From contig NZ_JAJQPD010000001.1 of assembly GCF_021228295.1 (NCBI RefSeq), positions 1 to 64,000 of the forward strand: DNA of 64,000 nt. The letters are read 5' to 3'. How positions within the stretch are numbered: the stretch's first letter is position 1; the number at the start of each line of letters is the position of its first letter. This document shows, in pieces, positions 32,455 through 42,289 of the stretch. Below the pieces are notes generated by a model. The model had not been told where the DNA came from and did no database searches. It saw only the letters and a list, made by a program, of their open reading frames with translations. The position numbers and the translations under genes were made by a program. This DNA comes from Agromyces humatus (GTDB lineage Bacteria > Actinomycetota > Actinomycetes > Actinomycetales > Microbacteriaceae).

Positions 32455-33293
32455 GGCGGCGTCCCATCCATGGATGTCCCGCCGACGAGTCGTACCGCGA
32501 GCGAGTCGACCGACGTGGCGATCACCTCGTCGGCCGCCCACCGCCGGGCGAGGCGTGCCGTCGTCGCGTCGAGCTCGTCGCGGGTGAGGCCCTGCACGAG
32601 CTCGAGCCGCACGACGAGCTCTGGACCCGACAGGCGCGCTCCCGGGTCACCGGGCAGCAGGGTGACCGCGAGCACCGCGAGCTCCGATCGTATCGACGCC
32701 TCGAACGCGTCGCGCACTGCCTCGGACTCGAACGGCGGAGCCCAATCCTGCGACTGCGCGACCGCCCAGACCGCGGGGCGACGCAACACGAACTCGGTGG
32801 CCGACCCCGGATCGAGCACCACGAGCTCGGTGCCGTCGTCGGCCGCAGCCAGGGCGACACGCACCCCGTCGGCCGGGACCGGCCTGGCGACCGGGTTCCA
32901 CCTCGACATCGCCTCGACGGACGCGAAGACGGGCAGCACCCTGCGCCCGTCGGGTCCCGCGACCGTCACGATCGACAGCTCCTGGCTCTTGTCGACGGCG
33001 AGTCCGTGCGCGCCGACCTCGGCGCCGCCGTCACCGAGTTGCGCGAGCAGCGGGATCAGCAGTCGCGATTCGGCGAACGCGGCGACGACGTCGGCCTGGC
33101 CGGCCGTTCCCTCGCGGAACCCGGTGATCGCCGCGGCGAGCTTCGGCGGCGCGAGGCCGTCGTCGGCCGCGTGCGGGTTCGGCTCGAACGAGCGACCGGC
33201 CCAGGGCACGCCTGCGGAGTCCGCCTGCTTCGGGTCGACCGCGGTCGGGCCATCGGTCGATGGCTCGTTCGGTTCGTCAGCGCGACGCGACAT
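32451..33293 (-). CDS. SseB-family protein
   Basis: The 280-residue protein has an SseB N-terminal domain (about 35-170; [13 protein letters not shown] and [14 protein letters not shown] segments) with an Asp/Pro-rich disordered start. The function is unknown; similar proteins sit beside priA in actinobacteria. ATG at 33293 lies inside the end of priA, overlapping by 17 bases, so it is translated from the his message. The next gene downstream begins at its stop codon. Confidence 0.85.
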   Translation of the reverse strand: MSRRADEPNEPSTDGPTAVDPKQADSAGVPWAGRSFEPNPHAADDGLAPPKLAAAITGFREGTAGQADVVAAFAESRLLIPLLAQLGDGGAEVGAHGLAVDKSQELSIVTVAGPDGRRVLPVFASVEAMSRWNPVARPVPADGVRVALAAADDGTELVVLDPGSATEFVLRRPAVWAVAQSQDWAPPFESEAVRDAFEASIRSELAVLAVTLLPGDPGARLSGPELVVRLELVQGLTRDELDATTARLARRWAADEVIATSVDSLAVRLVGGTSMDGTPP

Positions 33294-34026
33294 CCAGTGC
33301 CTCGGCGAGCGTGAACGCGCCCGCATAGAGTGCCTTGCCCACGATCGCGCCCTCGAGCCCGAGCGGCACGAGCTCGCGAAGGGCCACCAGGTCGTCGAGG
33401 CTCGAGACGCCGCCGGAGGCCACCACGGGCCGATGCGTGCGGTCCATGACCTGTCGCAGCAGGTCGAGGTTCGGGCCCTGCAGCGTGCCGTCTTTCGTCA
33501 CGTCGGTGACGACGTACCGTGCGGTTCCGGCCTCTTCGAGCCGTTCCATGACCTGCCAGAGGTCGCCGCCATCCTTCGTCCACCCACGTGCCGCGAGCGT
33601 CGTGCCGCGCACGTCGAGCCCGACGGCGATCGCTTCGCCGTACTGGGCGATCACCGAGGCCGCCCACTCGGGGTTCTCGAGCGCTGCGGTGCCGAGGTTG
33701 ATGCGCTTGGCGCCGATCTCGAGCGCGTGCTCGAGGGACTCGTCGTCTCGGATGCCGCCCGAGAGTTCGACGTTCACGCCTCGCACCTGACGGATCGTCT
33801 TCTTCAGGATCGCGGCGTTGGAGCCGCGACCGAACGCGGCGTCGAGGTCGACGAGGTGGATCCACTCGGCGCCCTGGTCGGCCCAGTCCATCGCGGCGTC
33901 GACCGGGTCGCCGTAGTTCGTCTCAGTGCCCGCCTCACCCTGGGTCATGCGGACGGCCTTGCCACCGGCGACGTCGACGGCCGGAAGGAGCACCAGGCCG
34001 GGGGTCTTGTTGAACTCACTCATCAC
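33277..34026 (-). CDS. priA: phosphoribosyl isomerase PriA (HisA/TrpF)
   Basis: PriA is the actinobacterial (beta-alpha)8 isomerase that acts in both histidine (HisA step) and tryptophan (TrpF step) synthesis. The 249-residue protein has the N-terminal catalytic aspartate in [14 protein letters not shown] (D18), the phosphate loops GGIRDDE and ASGGVSS, and the second aspartate in VTDVTKDGT. Start is ATG 34026 or the adjacent ATG 34023, after GAGGAC. A TAAGAT sequence in the 104-base gap before it could be an internal promoter. No other trp or hisF gene is in the window. Confidence 0.94.
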   Translation of the reverse strand: MMSEFNKTPGLVLLPAVDVAGGKAVRMTQGEAGTETNYGDPVDAAMDWADQGAEWIHLVDLDAAFGRGSNAAILKKTIRQVRGVNVELSGGIRDDESLEHALEIGAKRINLGTAALENPEWAASVIAQYGEAIAVGLDVRGTTLAARGWTKDGGDLWQVMERLEEAGTARYVVTDVTKDGTLQGPNLDLLRQVMDRTHRPVVASGGVSSLDDLVALRELVPLGLEGAIVGKALYAGAFTLAEALDVASR

Positions 34027-34130
34027 TGTCCTCAGGAATCTTCGTCGGAATCGACGTGGGCACAGTCACAGGATCTTACGCCTTCACCAACGTCGATGCG
34101 CAGGCGTGACCTGCGCTGGCATCGGCGCAC

Positions 34131-34769
34131 TCAGTGGAGCGTGCCGATCCAGTTCGCGAGCAGGCGGATGCCTGCCGCCGCGGACTTCTCGGGGTGGAAC
34201 TGCGTGGCCGACAGCGGTCCGTTCTCGACGGCCGCGAGAAAGGGGCCGCCGTGCTCGGCCCACGTGAGCTTCGGCGCGGGGAACGGCGGCATCACGTCGA
34301 GGAGCCACTGCTGGGCGGCGAAGCTGTGCACGAAGTAGAACCGCTCGTCTTCGATGCCGTCGAACAGTACCGAGCCCTCGTCGGGAGTGACGGTGTTCCA
34401 ACCCATGTGGGGCAGTACCTGGGCCGGCAGTTCGGTGACGACGCCCGGCCACTCGCCGAGGCCCTCGGTGTCGACCCCGCGCTCGACGCCGTGCTCGAAC
34501 ATGACCTGCATGCCGACGCAGATGCCGAGCACCGGGCGCCCGCCGGCGAGGCGCCGGTCGATGATCTCGTCGCCCCGCACCGCGTGCAACTGGTCGATGA
34601 CGGCCTTGAAGGCGCCGACGCCCGGCACGACCAGGCCGGCGGCCTCGAGGGCAACGCGGCGGTCGGCCGTGACCTCGACCTCGGCCCCGGCCGCCTCGAG
34701 CGCCTTGGCGGCGGAGTGCACGTTGCCCGAACCGTAGTCGAGCAGCGCGACGCGCGGTGTGCGGCTCAC
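34131..34769 (-). CDS. hisH: imidazole glycerol phosphate synthase, glutaminase subunit
   Basis: HisH releases ammonia from glutamine for HisF. The 212-residue class I amidotransferase has its nucleophile in GICVGMQ (C84) and the catalytic His/Glu in QFHPEKS. The start is GTG at 34769, overlapping the hisB stop by four bases (GTGA). HisF, its obligate partner, is not encoded next to it. Confidence 0.96.
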   Translation of the reverse strand: MSRTPRVALLDYGSGNVHSAAKALEAAGAEVEVTADRRVALEAAGLVVPGVGAFKAVIDQLHAVRGDEIIDRRLAGGRPVLGICVGMQVMFEHGVERGVDTEGLGEWPGVVTELPAQVLPHMGWNTVTPDEGSVLFDGIEDERFYFVHSFAAQQWLLDVMPPFPAPKLTWAEHGGPFLAAVENGPLSATQFHPEKSAAAGIRLLANWIGTLH

Positions 34770-35380
34770 AGGGCGCCCTTCGTGGAGGGGATGCCCGAGA
34801 CGAGCGGGTCGAACGCCTTCGCCTGGCGGAACGCGCGCGCGAACGCCTTGAACTCGGCCTCGGCGATGTGGTGCGGGTCGCGGCCGCCGAGCACGGTGAC
34901 ATGCACCGTGAGCCCCGCGTTGAAGGTGATCGCCTCGAAGACGTGGCGCACCATCGACCCCGTGAAGTGACCGCCGATCAGGTGGTACTCGAACCCGGCG
35001 GGCTCGCCCGAGTGCACGAGGAACGGCCGACCTGAGATGTCGACGACGGCCTGGGCGATCGCCTCATCGAGCGGCACGAGCGCGTCGCCGTATCGCGAGA
35101 TGCCGCGTTTGTCACCGAGCGCCTGCCTGATCGCCTGGCCGAGCACGATGGCGGTGTCTTCGACGGTGTGGTGCACGTCGATGTCGACGTCGCCGCTCGC
35201 CCGCACGGTGAGATCGGTGAGCGAGTGCTTCGCGAAGGCCGTGAGCATGTGGTCGTAGAAGGGAACGCCGGTCTCGACGTCGCTCGTTCCCGAGCCGTCG
35301 AGGTCGATCGAGAGGTCGATGCTCGACTCGCTCGTCTCGCGCTGCACGCGAGCCGTGCGCGGGGGCGTCTGTGCGCTCAT
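34766..35380 (-). CDS. hisB: imidazoleglycerol-phosphate dehydratase
   Basis: This monofunctional HisB (204 residues) has the two metal-binding histidine clusters, DVHHTVEDT and the [16 protein letters not shown] region. It lacks the N-terminal phosphatase domain found in enterobacteria, as is normal for actinobacteria. The ATG at 35380 overlaps the hisC stop by four bases (ATGA). Confidence 0.97.
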   Translation of the reverse strand: MSAQTPPRTARVQRETSESSIDLSIDLDGSGTSDVETGVPFYDHMLTAFAKHSLTDLTVRASGDVDIDVHHTVEDTAIVLGQAIRQALGDKRGISRYGDALVPLDEAIAQAVVDISGRPFLVHSGEPAGFEYHLIGGHFTGSMVRHVFEAITFNAGLTVHVTVLGGRDPHHIAEAEFKAFARAFRQAKAFDPLVSGIPSTKGAL

Positions 35381-36477
35381 GCGTCAATCCTATTGCGGCC
35401 GGCCGGCGCGAAGACGGCGATCGCCTCGAGGAACGCGGTCGTCTCGGCCTCGGTTCCGGCGGTCACGCGAAGGTGACCGGGAATGCCGATGTCGCGAATC
35501 AGGATGCCCCGTGCGAGCAGTGCCTCGAAGACTCCGTGCGGGTCGTCGACACCGCCGAAGAGCACGAAGTTCGAGCCGCTGCGTGCCGGTGCGAACCCGA
35601 GTTCGGCGAGCGTGCGCGTGATGCGTTCACGCTGGGCGCGGATCTCGTCGACCATCGCGAGCATCTCGTCGGAGTGCGCGAGCGCCCCGAGCGCTGCAGC
35701 CTGCGTCAGCGCGGAGAGGTGATACGGCAGGCGCACGAGGCGCAACGCGTCGATCGCCGCAGGATCGCCCGCCAGGTAGCCGACCCGCGCACCCGCGAAC
35801 GCGAATGCCTTGCTCATCGTGCGCGAGATGAGTAGGCGCGGACGCCCCCCGAGCAGGGTCAGCGCGCTCGGCGTGCCCGGATCGGCGAACTCGAAGTAGG
35901 CCTCATCGACCACCACGACACCCCGTGCGACATCGGCGACCGCCCGGATCGTGTCGAGCGAGAGCGGCGTGCCCGTGGGGTTGTTCGGCGCGCAGAGCAG
36001 CACGATGTCGGGATCGTGCTCGCGCACGGCTGCCACAGCGGTCTCGAGGCTGAGTTCGAAGTCGGCATCGCGGGGTGCCGCGATCCACTCGGTGCCGGTA
36101 CCCGCTGCGAGGAGGCTGTACATCGAGTACGTCGGCGCGAAGCCGAGCGCCGACCGACCGGGGCCGCCGAAGGCCTGCATGATGTGCTGCAGCACCTCGT
36201 TGGAGCCGTTTGCTGCCCAGATCTGCTCGGGAGCGAGCCCGTGGCCGAGGTACGCCGCCAGAGCTGCCCGAAGGTCGCTGAACTCGCGATCGGGGTAGCG
36301 GTTGAGTCGCAGGATGGCCGCGGCGATGCGGGCGACGATGTCATGCGCCACGTCTTCGGGGATCGGATGCGTGTTCTCGTTGACGTTGAGAGCGACCGGG
36401 ACGTGCTCTTGCGGAGCACCGTAGGGCGTACGCCCCCGGAGGTCGTCGCGGATGGGGAGGTCGTCGAGACTCGTCAC
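35377..36477 (-). CDS. hisC: histidinol-phosphate aminotransferase
   Basis: The 366-residue aminotransferase fold I enzyme has an NPTGTPLS segment, a [10 protein letters not shown] segment with the PLP-contacting Asp and Tyr, and the Schiff-base lysine in [18 protein letters not shown]. It is the first gene of hisC-hisB-hisH-priA. The GTG at 36477 lies six bases after a TAGCAT -10 box without a ribosome binding site. hisD, which normally precedes hisC in actinobacteria, is missing; a LysM gene stands there. Confidence 0.95.
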   Translation of the reverse strand: MTSLDDLPIRDDLRGRTPYGAPQEHVPVALNVNENTHPIPEDVAHDIVARIAAAILRLNRYPDREFSDLRAALAAYLGHGLAPEQIWAANGSNEVLQHIMQAFGGPGRSALGFAPTYSMYSLLAAGTGTEWIAAPRDADFELSLETAVAAVREHDPDIVLLCAPNNPTGTPLSLDTIRAVADVARGVVVVDEAYFEFADPGTPSALTLLGGRPRLLISRTMSKAFAFAGARVGYLAGDPAAIDALRLVRLPYHLSALTQAAALGALAHSDEMLAMVDEIRAQRERITRTLAELGFAPARSGSNFVLFGGVDDPHGVFEALLARGILIRDIGIPGHLRVTAGTEAETTAFLEAIAVFAPAGRNRIDA

Positions 36478-36483
36478 CGATCC

Positions 36484-36489
36484 ATGCTA
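36484..36489 (-). promoter_or_regulatory. -10 box of the leaderless hisC operon
   Basis: TAGCAT lies six bases before the hisC GTG. It shows that the operon begins at hisC and not at an upstream hisD. Confidence 0.5.
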
Positions 36490-36523
36490 CCGACGCCGAC
36501 TCGGGCCGCCGTTCGGCAGCATC

Positions 36524-36919
36524 TCAGCCGGCGTTCGGGACCGCCAGCCGCTGCCCGGGCTCGATCACCGCGTCGTCGAGGCCGTTGAGGCGGACGATCT
36601 CGTCGATCACGACGCGCGGGTCGGCCGACGGGTCGACCGCCGTCGCGATCTCCCAGAGCGAGGCGCCCGCGTCGACGGTGACGTACGCGAGTCCGGCGCC
36701 GACTGCAGCGCCCTCGGCGTCGGCCGCCGCTCCACCCGCGGAGAGCACGGCGACGAGCACCCAGACGGCGAGCGGGATCGCAGCGAGCGTTGTGAATACG
36801 ACCCTGCCACGGCGAGTCAATCGAAGACGAACGGCACGAACCGGGCTGCCTGCGTCGGCTTCGGGTGTTCGCAGGCTCGCCTGAGGGCTGTAGCCGGGAT
36901 TCACGATCACTGCGCTCAT
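36524..36919 (-). CDS. LysM protein, YneA/Rv2719c-like SOS division inhibitor
   Basis: The 131-residue protein has a basic cytoplasmic start, one membrane segment (about 41-63) and a C-terminal LysM domain (about 78-128) that would bind peptidoglycan outside. It is divergent from lexA, and a LexA-like box covers its -10. This is the same arrangement as YneA of Bacillus, DivS of Corynebacterium and Rv2719c of Mycobacterium, which delay division after DNA damage. The function is inferred from context and architecture. ATG at 36919 follows a GGAGG site. The long frame upstream crosses the promoter and is not coding. Confidence 0.8.
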   Translation of the reverse strand: MSAVIVNPGYSPQASLRTPEADAGSPVRAVRLRLTRRGRVVFTTLAAIPLAVWVLVAVLSAGGAAADAEGAAVGAGLAYVTVDAGASLWEIATAVDPSADPRVVIDEIVRLNGLDDAVIEPGQRLAVPNAG

Positions 36920-36984
36920 GTCACACCTCCTGATGGAGTCGCACCCGACCCTCGGCCGGGAGGGCCGGATGCGAATCTCTGTTC

Positions 36985-37015
36985 CGAATATATCTTCGAA
37001 CAATCGAAGCCGCAA
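36985..37015 (-). promoter_or_regulatory. SOS promoter of the LysM gene with LexA-like box
   Basis: On the minus strand TTGCGG (37010-37015) and TATATT (36987-36992) are 17 bases apart. The -10 lies inside CGAAT-ATAT-CTTCG (36985-36998), which matches eight of ten bases of the CGAAC-N4-GTTCG LexA box. A second perfect palindrome, CTTCGA-ACAA-TCGAAG (36994-37009), fills the spacer. Confidence 0.65.
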
Positions 37016-37059
37016 GCACCGAGCGATGATGAATCTGCGGGTGGATTCGGCGACACACT

Positions 37060-37099
37060 CGAACGAATGTTTGCCTCGGCCACCCGGTGCGGATACAGT
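37060..37099 (+). promoter_or_regulatory. lexA promoter with LexA box
   Basis: The LexA box CGAAC-GAAT-GTTTG (37060-37073, nine of ten consensus bases) overlaps the -35 TTGCCT (37071-37076). TACAGT (37094-37099) follows after 17 bases. The transcript would start near 37106, leaving a leader of about 70 bases with a ribosome binding site. This is autorepression in the usual manner. Confidence 0.75.
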
Positions 37100-37177
37100 T
37101 TCGAATGTCCGGAAGACAGTCGACCAGACACCACTGACATTGGGTCGCGAAGGCGACCTCGACGAAGGGGCGAGACC

Positions 37178-37864
37178 GTGAGCACCCACAACGACGTGCG
37201 CGAGACGGGCCGGGCACGACGCCGCAAGAGCTTGAGTGCGAAGCAGATCGCCATCCTCGAGGTCGTGCAGCGGTCGGTCGCGAGCCGCGGCTATCCGCCG
37301 AGCATGCGCGAGATCGGCGACGCCGTCGGGCTCTCCTCACTGTCGAGCGTCACGCACCAGCTCAATCAGCTCGAGCTCGCCGGGTACCTGCGGCGCGACC
37401 CCAACCGGCCGCGCGCGCTCGAGGTGCTGATCGAGCTACCGGGTCTCGACGAGCGCACCCCGGCCGCCGGCGACCCGGTTCCGGTCGGCGACGCGGCCAT
37501 GGTCCCGCTCGTGGGCCGCATCGCGGCCGGCGTGCCGATCACCGCCGAGCAGCAGATCGACGAGGTCTTCCCGCTCCCCCGTCAACTCGTCGGCAAGGGC
37601 GAGTTGTTCATCCTCAAGGTCGTGGGCGACTCGATGATCGATGCCGCGATCTGCGACGGCGACTGGGTCGTGGTGCGCTCGCAGCGCACCGCCGAGAACG
37701 GTGAGATCGTGGCCGCGATGCTCGACGGTGAGGCGACGGTCAAGGTGTTCCGCCAGCGTGACGGCCACACCTGGCTGCTCCCCCGCAACACCGCGTTCGA
37801 GCCCATCGTCGGCGATCACGCAGAGGTGCTCGGCAAGGTCGTCGCGGTGCTGCGCGCCGTCTGA
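37178..37864 (+). CDS. lexA: LexA repressor
   Basis: LexA represses SOS genes until RecA filaments trigger self-cleavage. The 228-residue protein has an N-terminal winged helix (about 20-85; [21 protein letters not shown]), the cleavage site A117-G118 (RIAAGVPI), and the catalytic dyad S152 (GDSMIDA) and K189 (EATVKVF). The start is GTG at 37178 after GAAGGGG. A longer frame upstream is not family-like. It is divergent from the LysM gene; target boxes lie there and before recA. Confidence 0.97.
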   Translation: MSTHNDVRETGRARRRKSLSAKQIAILEVVQRSVASRGYPPSMREIGDAVGLSSLSSVTHQLNQLELAGYLRRDPNRPRALEVLIELPGLDERTPAAGDPVPVGDAAMVPLVGRIAAGVPITAEQQIDEVFPLPRQLVGKGELFILKVVGDSMIDAAICDGDWVVVRSQRTAENGEIVAAMLDGEATVKVFRQRDGHTWLLPRNTAFEPIVGDHAEVLGKVVAVLRAV

Positions 37865-37879
37865 TCGCGACCCGTCAGC

Positions 37880-38626
37880 TCAGACCTCGGCGCGGACGGC
37901 GGCGGGAGCCACTCCACGCAGCCACTCGAGCACCGCGTGCATGAATCCGGCGTGGTCATCGCGGAAGACCGTGTGACCGGTGCCGGGCACGGTCGCCACC
38001 GTCATGCCCTGCCGACGCATCTGCGCGGCGACGCGGTCGGTGATGAGCAGGCTCTTCTCGGCGAGCAGCACGAGGCTCGGCGCGACGAGCCGTGCCGGCG
38101 GAACGAGCGGCCGTGTGTCGCTGAAGCCGAGGATCGTGCGCTTGTCCCAATCGCGAAGCGTCGCCAGTTCGATGTCGACGTCGTACGCGCTCCACTTCGG
38201 GTTCATTCGCACGAGCGCGGACCGCTTCGGTCGCGGCGCGATCGCGAAGAACGCCTTGAAGGCCCAGCCCTTGACCCCCTTCGGGAACGCGAACGCCGGA
38301 TCGATGTAGATCGCCGCGCGCGGAGCGAGTCGATCGGCCACGAGACTTGCGACGAGCCCGCCGAGTGAATGACCCATGACCACGTCGGGCGCGACGTCGA
38401 GCATCGGCGCGACCGTCTCGACGACGTCGTCGGCCCACGCGGCGGGTGAGTACCGCAACGCTCGCGGGCTGCGGCCGTGACCGCTCAGATCGACCGCGAG
38501 CACGCGGAAACCCTTCGCCTCGAGCTCGGCGGTCACCCGGTGCCACGCCCGCGAATCGGACATGATGCCGTGGATGAGGACGGCGGTCCTGGAGCCGCTG
38601 CCGGATTCGTGAACTGCGAGGCGCAT
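37880..38626 (-). CDS. alpha/beta hydrolase
   Basis: The 248-residue protein has the alpha/beta hydrolase fold with oxyanion segment LIHGIMSDSRAW, the nucleophile elbow MGHSLGG (S87) and a catalytic histidine in GTGHTVF. The substrate is unknown. ATG at 38626 lies seven bases after TACGTT (38634-38639) without a ribosome binding site, so it is probably leaderless. It converges on lexA with a 15-base gap. Confidence 0.88.
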   Translation of the reverse strand: MRLAVHESGSGSRTAVLIHGIMSDSRAWHRVTAELEAKGFRVLAVDLSGHGRSPRALRYSPAAWADDVVETVAPMLDVAPDVVMGHSLGGLVASLVADRLAPRAAIYIDPAFAFPKGVKGWAFKAFFAIAPRPKRSALVRMNPKWSAYDVDIELATLRDWDKRTILGFSDTRPLVPPARLVAPSLVLLAEKSLLITDRVAAQMRRQGMTVATVPGTGHTVFRDDHAGFMHAVLEWLRGVAPAAVRAEV

Positions 38627-38633
38627 GACGTGA

Positions 38634-38639
38634 AACGTA
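38634..38639 (-). promoter_or_regulatory. -10 box of leaderless hydrolase gene
   Basis: TACGTT is seven bases before the ATG at 38626. The -35 is weak. Confidence 0.4.
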
Positions 38640-38697
38640 GCCGTCCCCGCTGAGCATCGCCCCCGACCGAACTGGATTAGCCCTGCGAGCCGCCGAC

Positions 38698-39819
38698 TCA
38701 ATGGCGATCCGGGATCGGCACCACTCGCATGAGGCCCGTCAACGAGATCCGATCGTCGTAGCCGCCGAGCAGGAGCACCGACCGATCCTCGATCAGGTTC
38801 ACCGTCGCGAACGAGGCCGTCGTACCGAGTTCCGCAACCACCGTCGAGGTGCCCGCCCCGAAGTCGATGAGCTCGACCGTGTCGCCGCCCGCACCGACGA
38901 GCACCCGACCGTCGGTGAGCGCGAGCGCGCCGCCCGAGAGCTTGTACCGAGGCTGCGTGAGGTCGGGGCCGGGTGAGAAGCCGCCGCCGGCGGGATCGAA
39001 GACCTCGGTCGAGGCATGGAGCACGCGATCGTCTGCGGTGCCGCCGCCGACGAGCACCCTCCCGTCTGCGAGCGTCACTTGGAAGTGCTTGAACCGCGGA
39101 ACTGCAAGCGGTCCCACCACGACCCATTCGTCGCGATCAGGTTCGTAGACGGCGGCCGCGGTGGTGCCGGTCCCGCGATCGACCCGGCCGCCCGTGACGA
39201 GCACGCGACCGTCGGCGAGCGAGGTCGCCTCGAGGGCGTCGGCGGCCCACGGCAAGGGGCGCGCCGCCGAGACCGCACCGGTCTCGGGGTCGAAGACCTC
39301 CGCGCCCGCGGTGAAGCCTCCCGGCCCGGTGTCGCCGCCGACGATGAGCACGCGGCCGTCGGGCAGGACGGCCGCCGTGTGGCCGCCGCGCGGCGCGACC
39401 GTCGCTGCCGGAGCCGTCGTCGCCCCGACGGGGTCGAGGACGTCGATCGATCCGGTGACCCCCTCGCCCTCGCCGAGGAACCCGCCCACGACGACCACGC
39501 GGCCGTCGGGCAGCAGGCTCGCCGTGTGGTTGGTGCGTGGCACGCTCATGGGTACGACCGAGGCCACGGTCCGTCCGTCGGCGTGGACGATCATCGTGTC
39601 GGCGCTCGCGGTGCCGCAGCCGTCGACGACGCATCCGCCCGCGACCAGGATCCGGCCGTCGGCGAGCGACGTCGCCGTGTGGGCGGCGCGATTCCCGGCC
39701 CGCCCTGGGTCGGGCCCGTCGACGGTCGCACCGGGGACCGGCGCATGCTGCTCCCCTGCCGTGCACCCGGTCAGCGACAGCGCGACGACCACCAGCGCCG
39801 CTAACCCGAACGTGCGCAT
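38698..39819 (-). CDS. Kelch-repeat lipoprotein
   Basis: The 373-residue precursor has a lipoprotein signal peptide (lipobox SLTGC, C19). About six Kelch-type blades follow, each with an H/R-T-A-(T/S)-L-x-DGRVLVxGG pattern. It would be exported and anchored to the outer face of the membrane as a beta propeller. Its partner or ligand is unknown. The ATG at 39819 was chosen as the first codon of a proper signal peptide. A TAACAT sequence lies five bases before it. Confidence 0.82.
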   Translation of the reverse strand: MRTFGLAALVVVALSLTGCTAGEQHAPVPGATVDGPDPGRAGNRAAHTATSLADGRILVAGGCVVDGCGTASADTMIVHADGRTVASVVPMSVPRTNHTASLLPDGRVVVVGGFLGEGEGVTGSIDVLDPVGATTAPAATVAPRGGHTAAVLPDGRVLIVGGDTGPGGFTAGAEVFDPETGAVSAARPLPWAADALEATSLADGRVLVTGGRVDRGTGTTAAAVYEPDRDEWVVVGPLAVPRFKHFQVTLADGRVLVGGGTADDRVLHASTEVFDPAGGGFSPGPDLTQPRYKLSGGALALTDGRVLVGAGGDTVELIDFGAGTSTVVAELGTTASFATVNLIEDRSVLLLGGYDDRISLTGLMRVVPIPDRH

Positions 39820-39885
39820 GCCGTATGTTACGTCCGCGCGCACCGCCCGACAACGCCGCGATGGTGTTCGTTCCATCCCCGAAAC

Positions 39886-39930
39886 CGATCCGGTCGGATG
39901 CCGCGGGGTACGCGACATCCGACCGGATCG
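39886..39930 (-). terminator. terminator of metF-metE
   Basis: A perfect 15-bp stem (CGATCCGGTCGGATG at 39886-39900 with its complement at 39916-39930) and a 15-base loop begins 13 bases past the metE stop. GTTTC follows on the transcribed strand. Confidence 0.85.
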
Positions 39931-39943
39931 TCCGAATCCTTGG

Positions 39944-42289
39944 CTAGTCGACGAGCACGGACTCCGTGAGCTCGGCTCGCACCGCGCGGGTCGCCTGAAT
40001 GATGTGCTCGAGCGACGCGACGGTCTCGTCGTAGCCGCGGGTCTTGAGTCCGCAGTCGGGGTTCACCCACAGTCGCGACGCCGGGATCTCGGCGACCGCA
40101 CGCTCGAGGAGCGCCTGCACCTCGACGGCGCTCGGCACGCGCGGTGAGTGGATGTCGTAGACGCCCGGGCCGATGCCGTGATCGAAGCCGCTCGCGCCGA
40201 GATCGTCCACGACCTCCATGCGGCTTCGGGCCGCCTCGATCGAGGTGACATCGGCGTCGAGGTTCTTGATGGCGTCGATGACCACGCCGAACTCCGAGTA
40301 GCAGAGGTGGGTGTGCACCTGGGTGGCCGGCGCGGCGCCACCCGTGGCCAGCCGGAACGAGCCGACCGACCAGTCGAGGTAGGCGGGCTGGTCGGCACGC
40401 TTGAGGGGCAGCAGCTCGCGCAACGCCGGCTCGTCGACCTGGATGACCCGGATGCCGGCATGCTCGAGGTCGCCGATCTCGTCGCGAAGCGCGAGCGCGA
40501 CCTGTCGCGCCGTGTCGCCGAGCGGCTGGTCGTCACGCACGAACGACCACGCGAGGATCGTCACCGGACCGGTGAGCATGCCCTTCACCGGCTTCTCGGT
40601 GAGCGACTGCGCGTACGTCGACCACTCGACCGTCATGGGCGCCGCGCGCGACACGTCGCCCCAGAGGATCGACGGGCGCGTACAGCGCGATCCGTAGGAC
40701 TGCACCCAGCCGTGCTGCGTCACCGCGAACCCGTCGAGCAACTCGGCGAAGTACTGCACCATGTCGTTGCGCTCGGGCTCGCCGTGCACGAGGACGTCGA
40801 GCCCGAGTTCCTCCTGCAGTCGCACGACCCGTTCGATCTCGTCACGCATGAGCTGCCGGTAGCCACCCTCGTCGAGTTCGCCCTTCACGAGCCGCGCCCG
40901 CGCCCGCCGGATGTCGCCGGTCTGCGGGAACGAGCCGATCGTCGTGGTCGGGAGTTCGGGCAGGTCGAGGCTCGCCTGCGCGGCCACGCGATCATCGTAC
41001 GAGGCGCGGGTGAAGTCGCCGGCGGCGAGCGCCGCGAGCCGCTGGCGCACTGCAGGAACGCGCACGCCGGCCGCACCGGCGCGGTCGGCGAGTGCGGCGG
41101 ATGCCCCGGCGAGGTCGGTCTCGATCGCCTCACGGCCGTCGATGAGTCCGCGGGCGAGCGTGGCGACCTGCGCGACCTTCTGGTCGGCGAACGCGAGCCA
41201 CGAGACCAGTCGTGGCTCGAGCGCGGCCTCGTCGGCGACGTCGTGGGGCACGTGCAGCAACGAGGTCGAGGTCGACACCGCGACCGCGTTCGACAGGTGC
41301 TGCACGGCCTCGGCACGTGCGAACGCCGCTCCGAGGTCGCCGCGCCAGATGTTGTGGCCGTCGACGACGCCCGCGACGAGGGTCTTCGCCGCGAGCGACT
41401 CCTCGGTCGCCGGGTCGAGGTGCGCCGGAAACGTGCCGCGCACGAGGTCGAGCCCGATCGCCTCGACCGGGGTCGCGGCCAGCACCGGCAGCGCACCGTC
41501 GAGCGAGCCATAGGGTGCGGCCACGAAGATCGAGGGTCGCGCATCGGATGCCCCGAGCGCGTCGTAGGCGACCGCCGCGGCCTCGAGCACACGGTCGCGG
41601 GACTCGTCGAAGCTCTCGCTCACGAGCGCGGGCTCGTCGAGCTGTGCCCACTCTGCACCCGCCGCGGCGAGCCGGTCGAGCAGTCGTGCGTACACGGGCA
41701 CGAGGTCGGCGATGCGATCGAGGGGGCGGAATCCGGCCGGCGCACCTTCGGCCGCCTTCGCGAGCAGGAGGAAGGTCACGGGCCCGACGATCACGGGCCG
41801 CGTGAGGAACCCCTGCGCCTTCGCCTCTGCGAACTCGGAGAGGATGCGTTCGGGGTGCAGCTCGAACACGGTATCCGGGCCGATCTCGGGTACGAGGTAG
41901 TGGTAGTTCGAGTCGAACCACTTCGTCATCTCGAGCGGCGCGTCGTCGCCGACGCCCCGCGCGATGGTGAAGTACGCGGCGAGGTCGACCTCGCCATCGG
42001 CCGCCAGGAACCGCGTGAACCGCGGCGGCACGGCGCCCACGGCGACCGCGGTGTCGAGCACCTGGTCGTAGTACGAGAACGACTCGGGGATCGCCGATCC
42101 GGTACGTTCGAGGCCCAGCTCGGCGAGTCGCTCGCGAGTCGCGGCGCGCAGTTCGGCGGCGCGTGCCTCGAGTTCGGCGGCGTCGATCGAGCCCGCCCAG
42201 AACGCCTCGACCGCGCGCTTGAGCTCGCGGCGGCGGCCGATGCGCGGGTAGCCGAGGATGGTCCCCTTCGGGAATGCGTGTGTGGTCAT
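39944..42289 (-). CDS. metE: cobalamin-independent methionine synthase
   Basis: MetE transfers the methyl group of 5-methyltetrahydrofolate polyglutamate to homocysteine. The 781-residue protein has the two-barrel layout: an N-terminal domain ([19 protein letters not shown]) and a catalytic C-terminal half. The zinc ligands appear in HTHLCYSEF and [16 protein letters not shown] at 42289 overlaps the metF stop by four bases, which pairs the enzyme with the supplier of its methyl donor. Confidence 0.97.
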   Translation of the reverse strand: MTTHAFPKGTILGYPRIGRRRELKRAVEAFWAGSIDAAELEARAAELRAATRERLAELGLERTGSAIPESFSYYDQVLDTAVAVGAVPPRFTRFLAADGEVDLAAYFTIARGVGDDAPLEMTKWFDSNYHYLVPEIGPDTVFELHPERILSEFAEAKAQGFLTRPVIVGPVTFLLLAKAAEGAPAGFRPLDRIADLVPVYARLLDRLAAAGAEWAQLDEPALVSESFDESRDRVLEAAAVAYDALGASDARPSIFVAAPYGSLDGALPVLAATPVEAIGLDLVRGTFPAHLDPATEESLAAKTLVAGVVDGHNIWRGDLGAAFARAEAVQHLSNAVAVSTSTSLLHVPHDVADEAALEPRLVSWLAFADQKVAQVATLARGLIDGREAIETDLAGASAALADRAGAAGVRVPAVRQRLAALAAGDFTRASYDDRVAAQASLDLPELPTTTIGSFPQTGDIRRARARLVKGELDEGGYRQLMRDEIERVVRLQEELGLDVLVHGEPERNDMVQYFAELLDGFAVTQHGWVQSYGSRCTRPSILWGDVSRAAPMTVEWSTYAQSLTEKPVKGMLTGPVTILAWSFVRDDQPLGDTARQVALALRDEIGDLEHAGIRVIQVDEPALRELLPLKRADQPAYLDWSVGSFRLATGGAAPATQVHTHLCYSEFGVVIDAIKNLDADVTSIEAARSRMEVVDDLGASGFDHGIGPGVYDIHSPRVPSAVEVQALLERAVAEIPASRLWVNPDCGLKTRGYDETVASLEHIIQATRAVRAELTESVLVD

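Noticed and set aside
36524-37189. A 221-codon version of the LysM protein
   Set aside because: The first 90 codons cross the lexA promoter and LexA boxes. The ATG at 36919 has a proper ribosome binding site.
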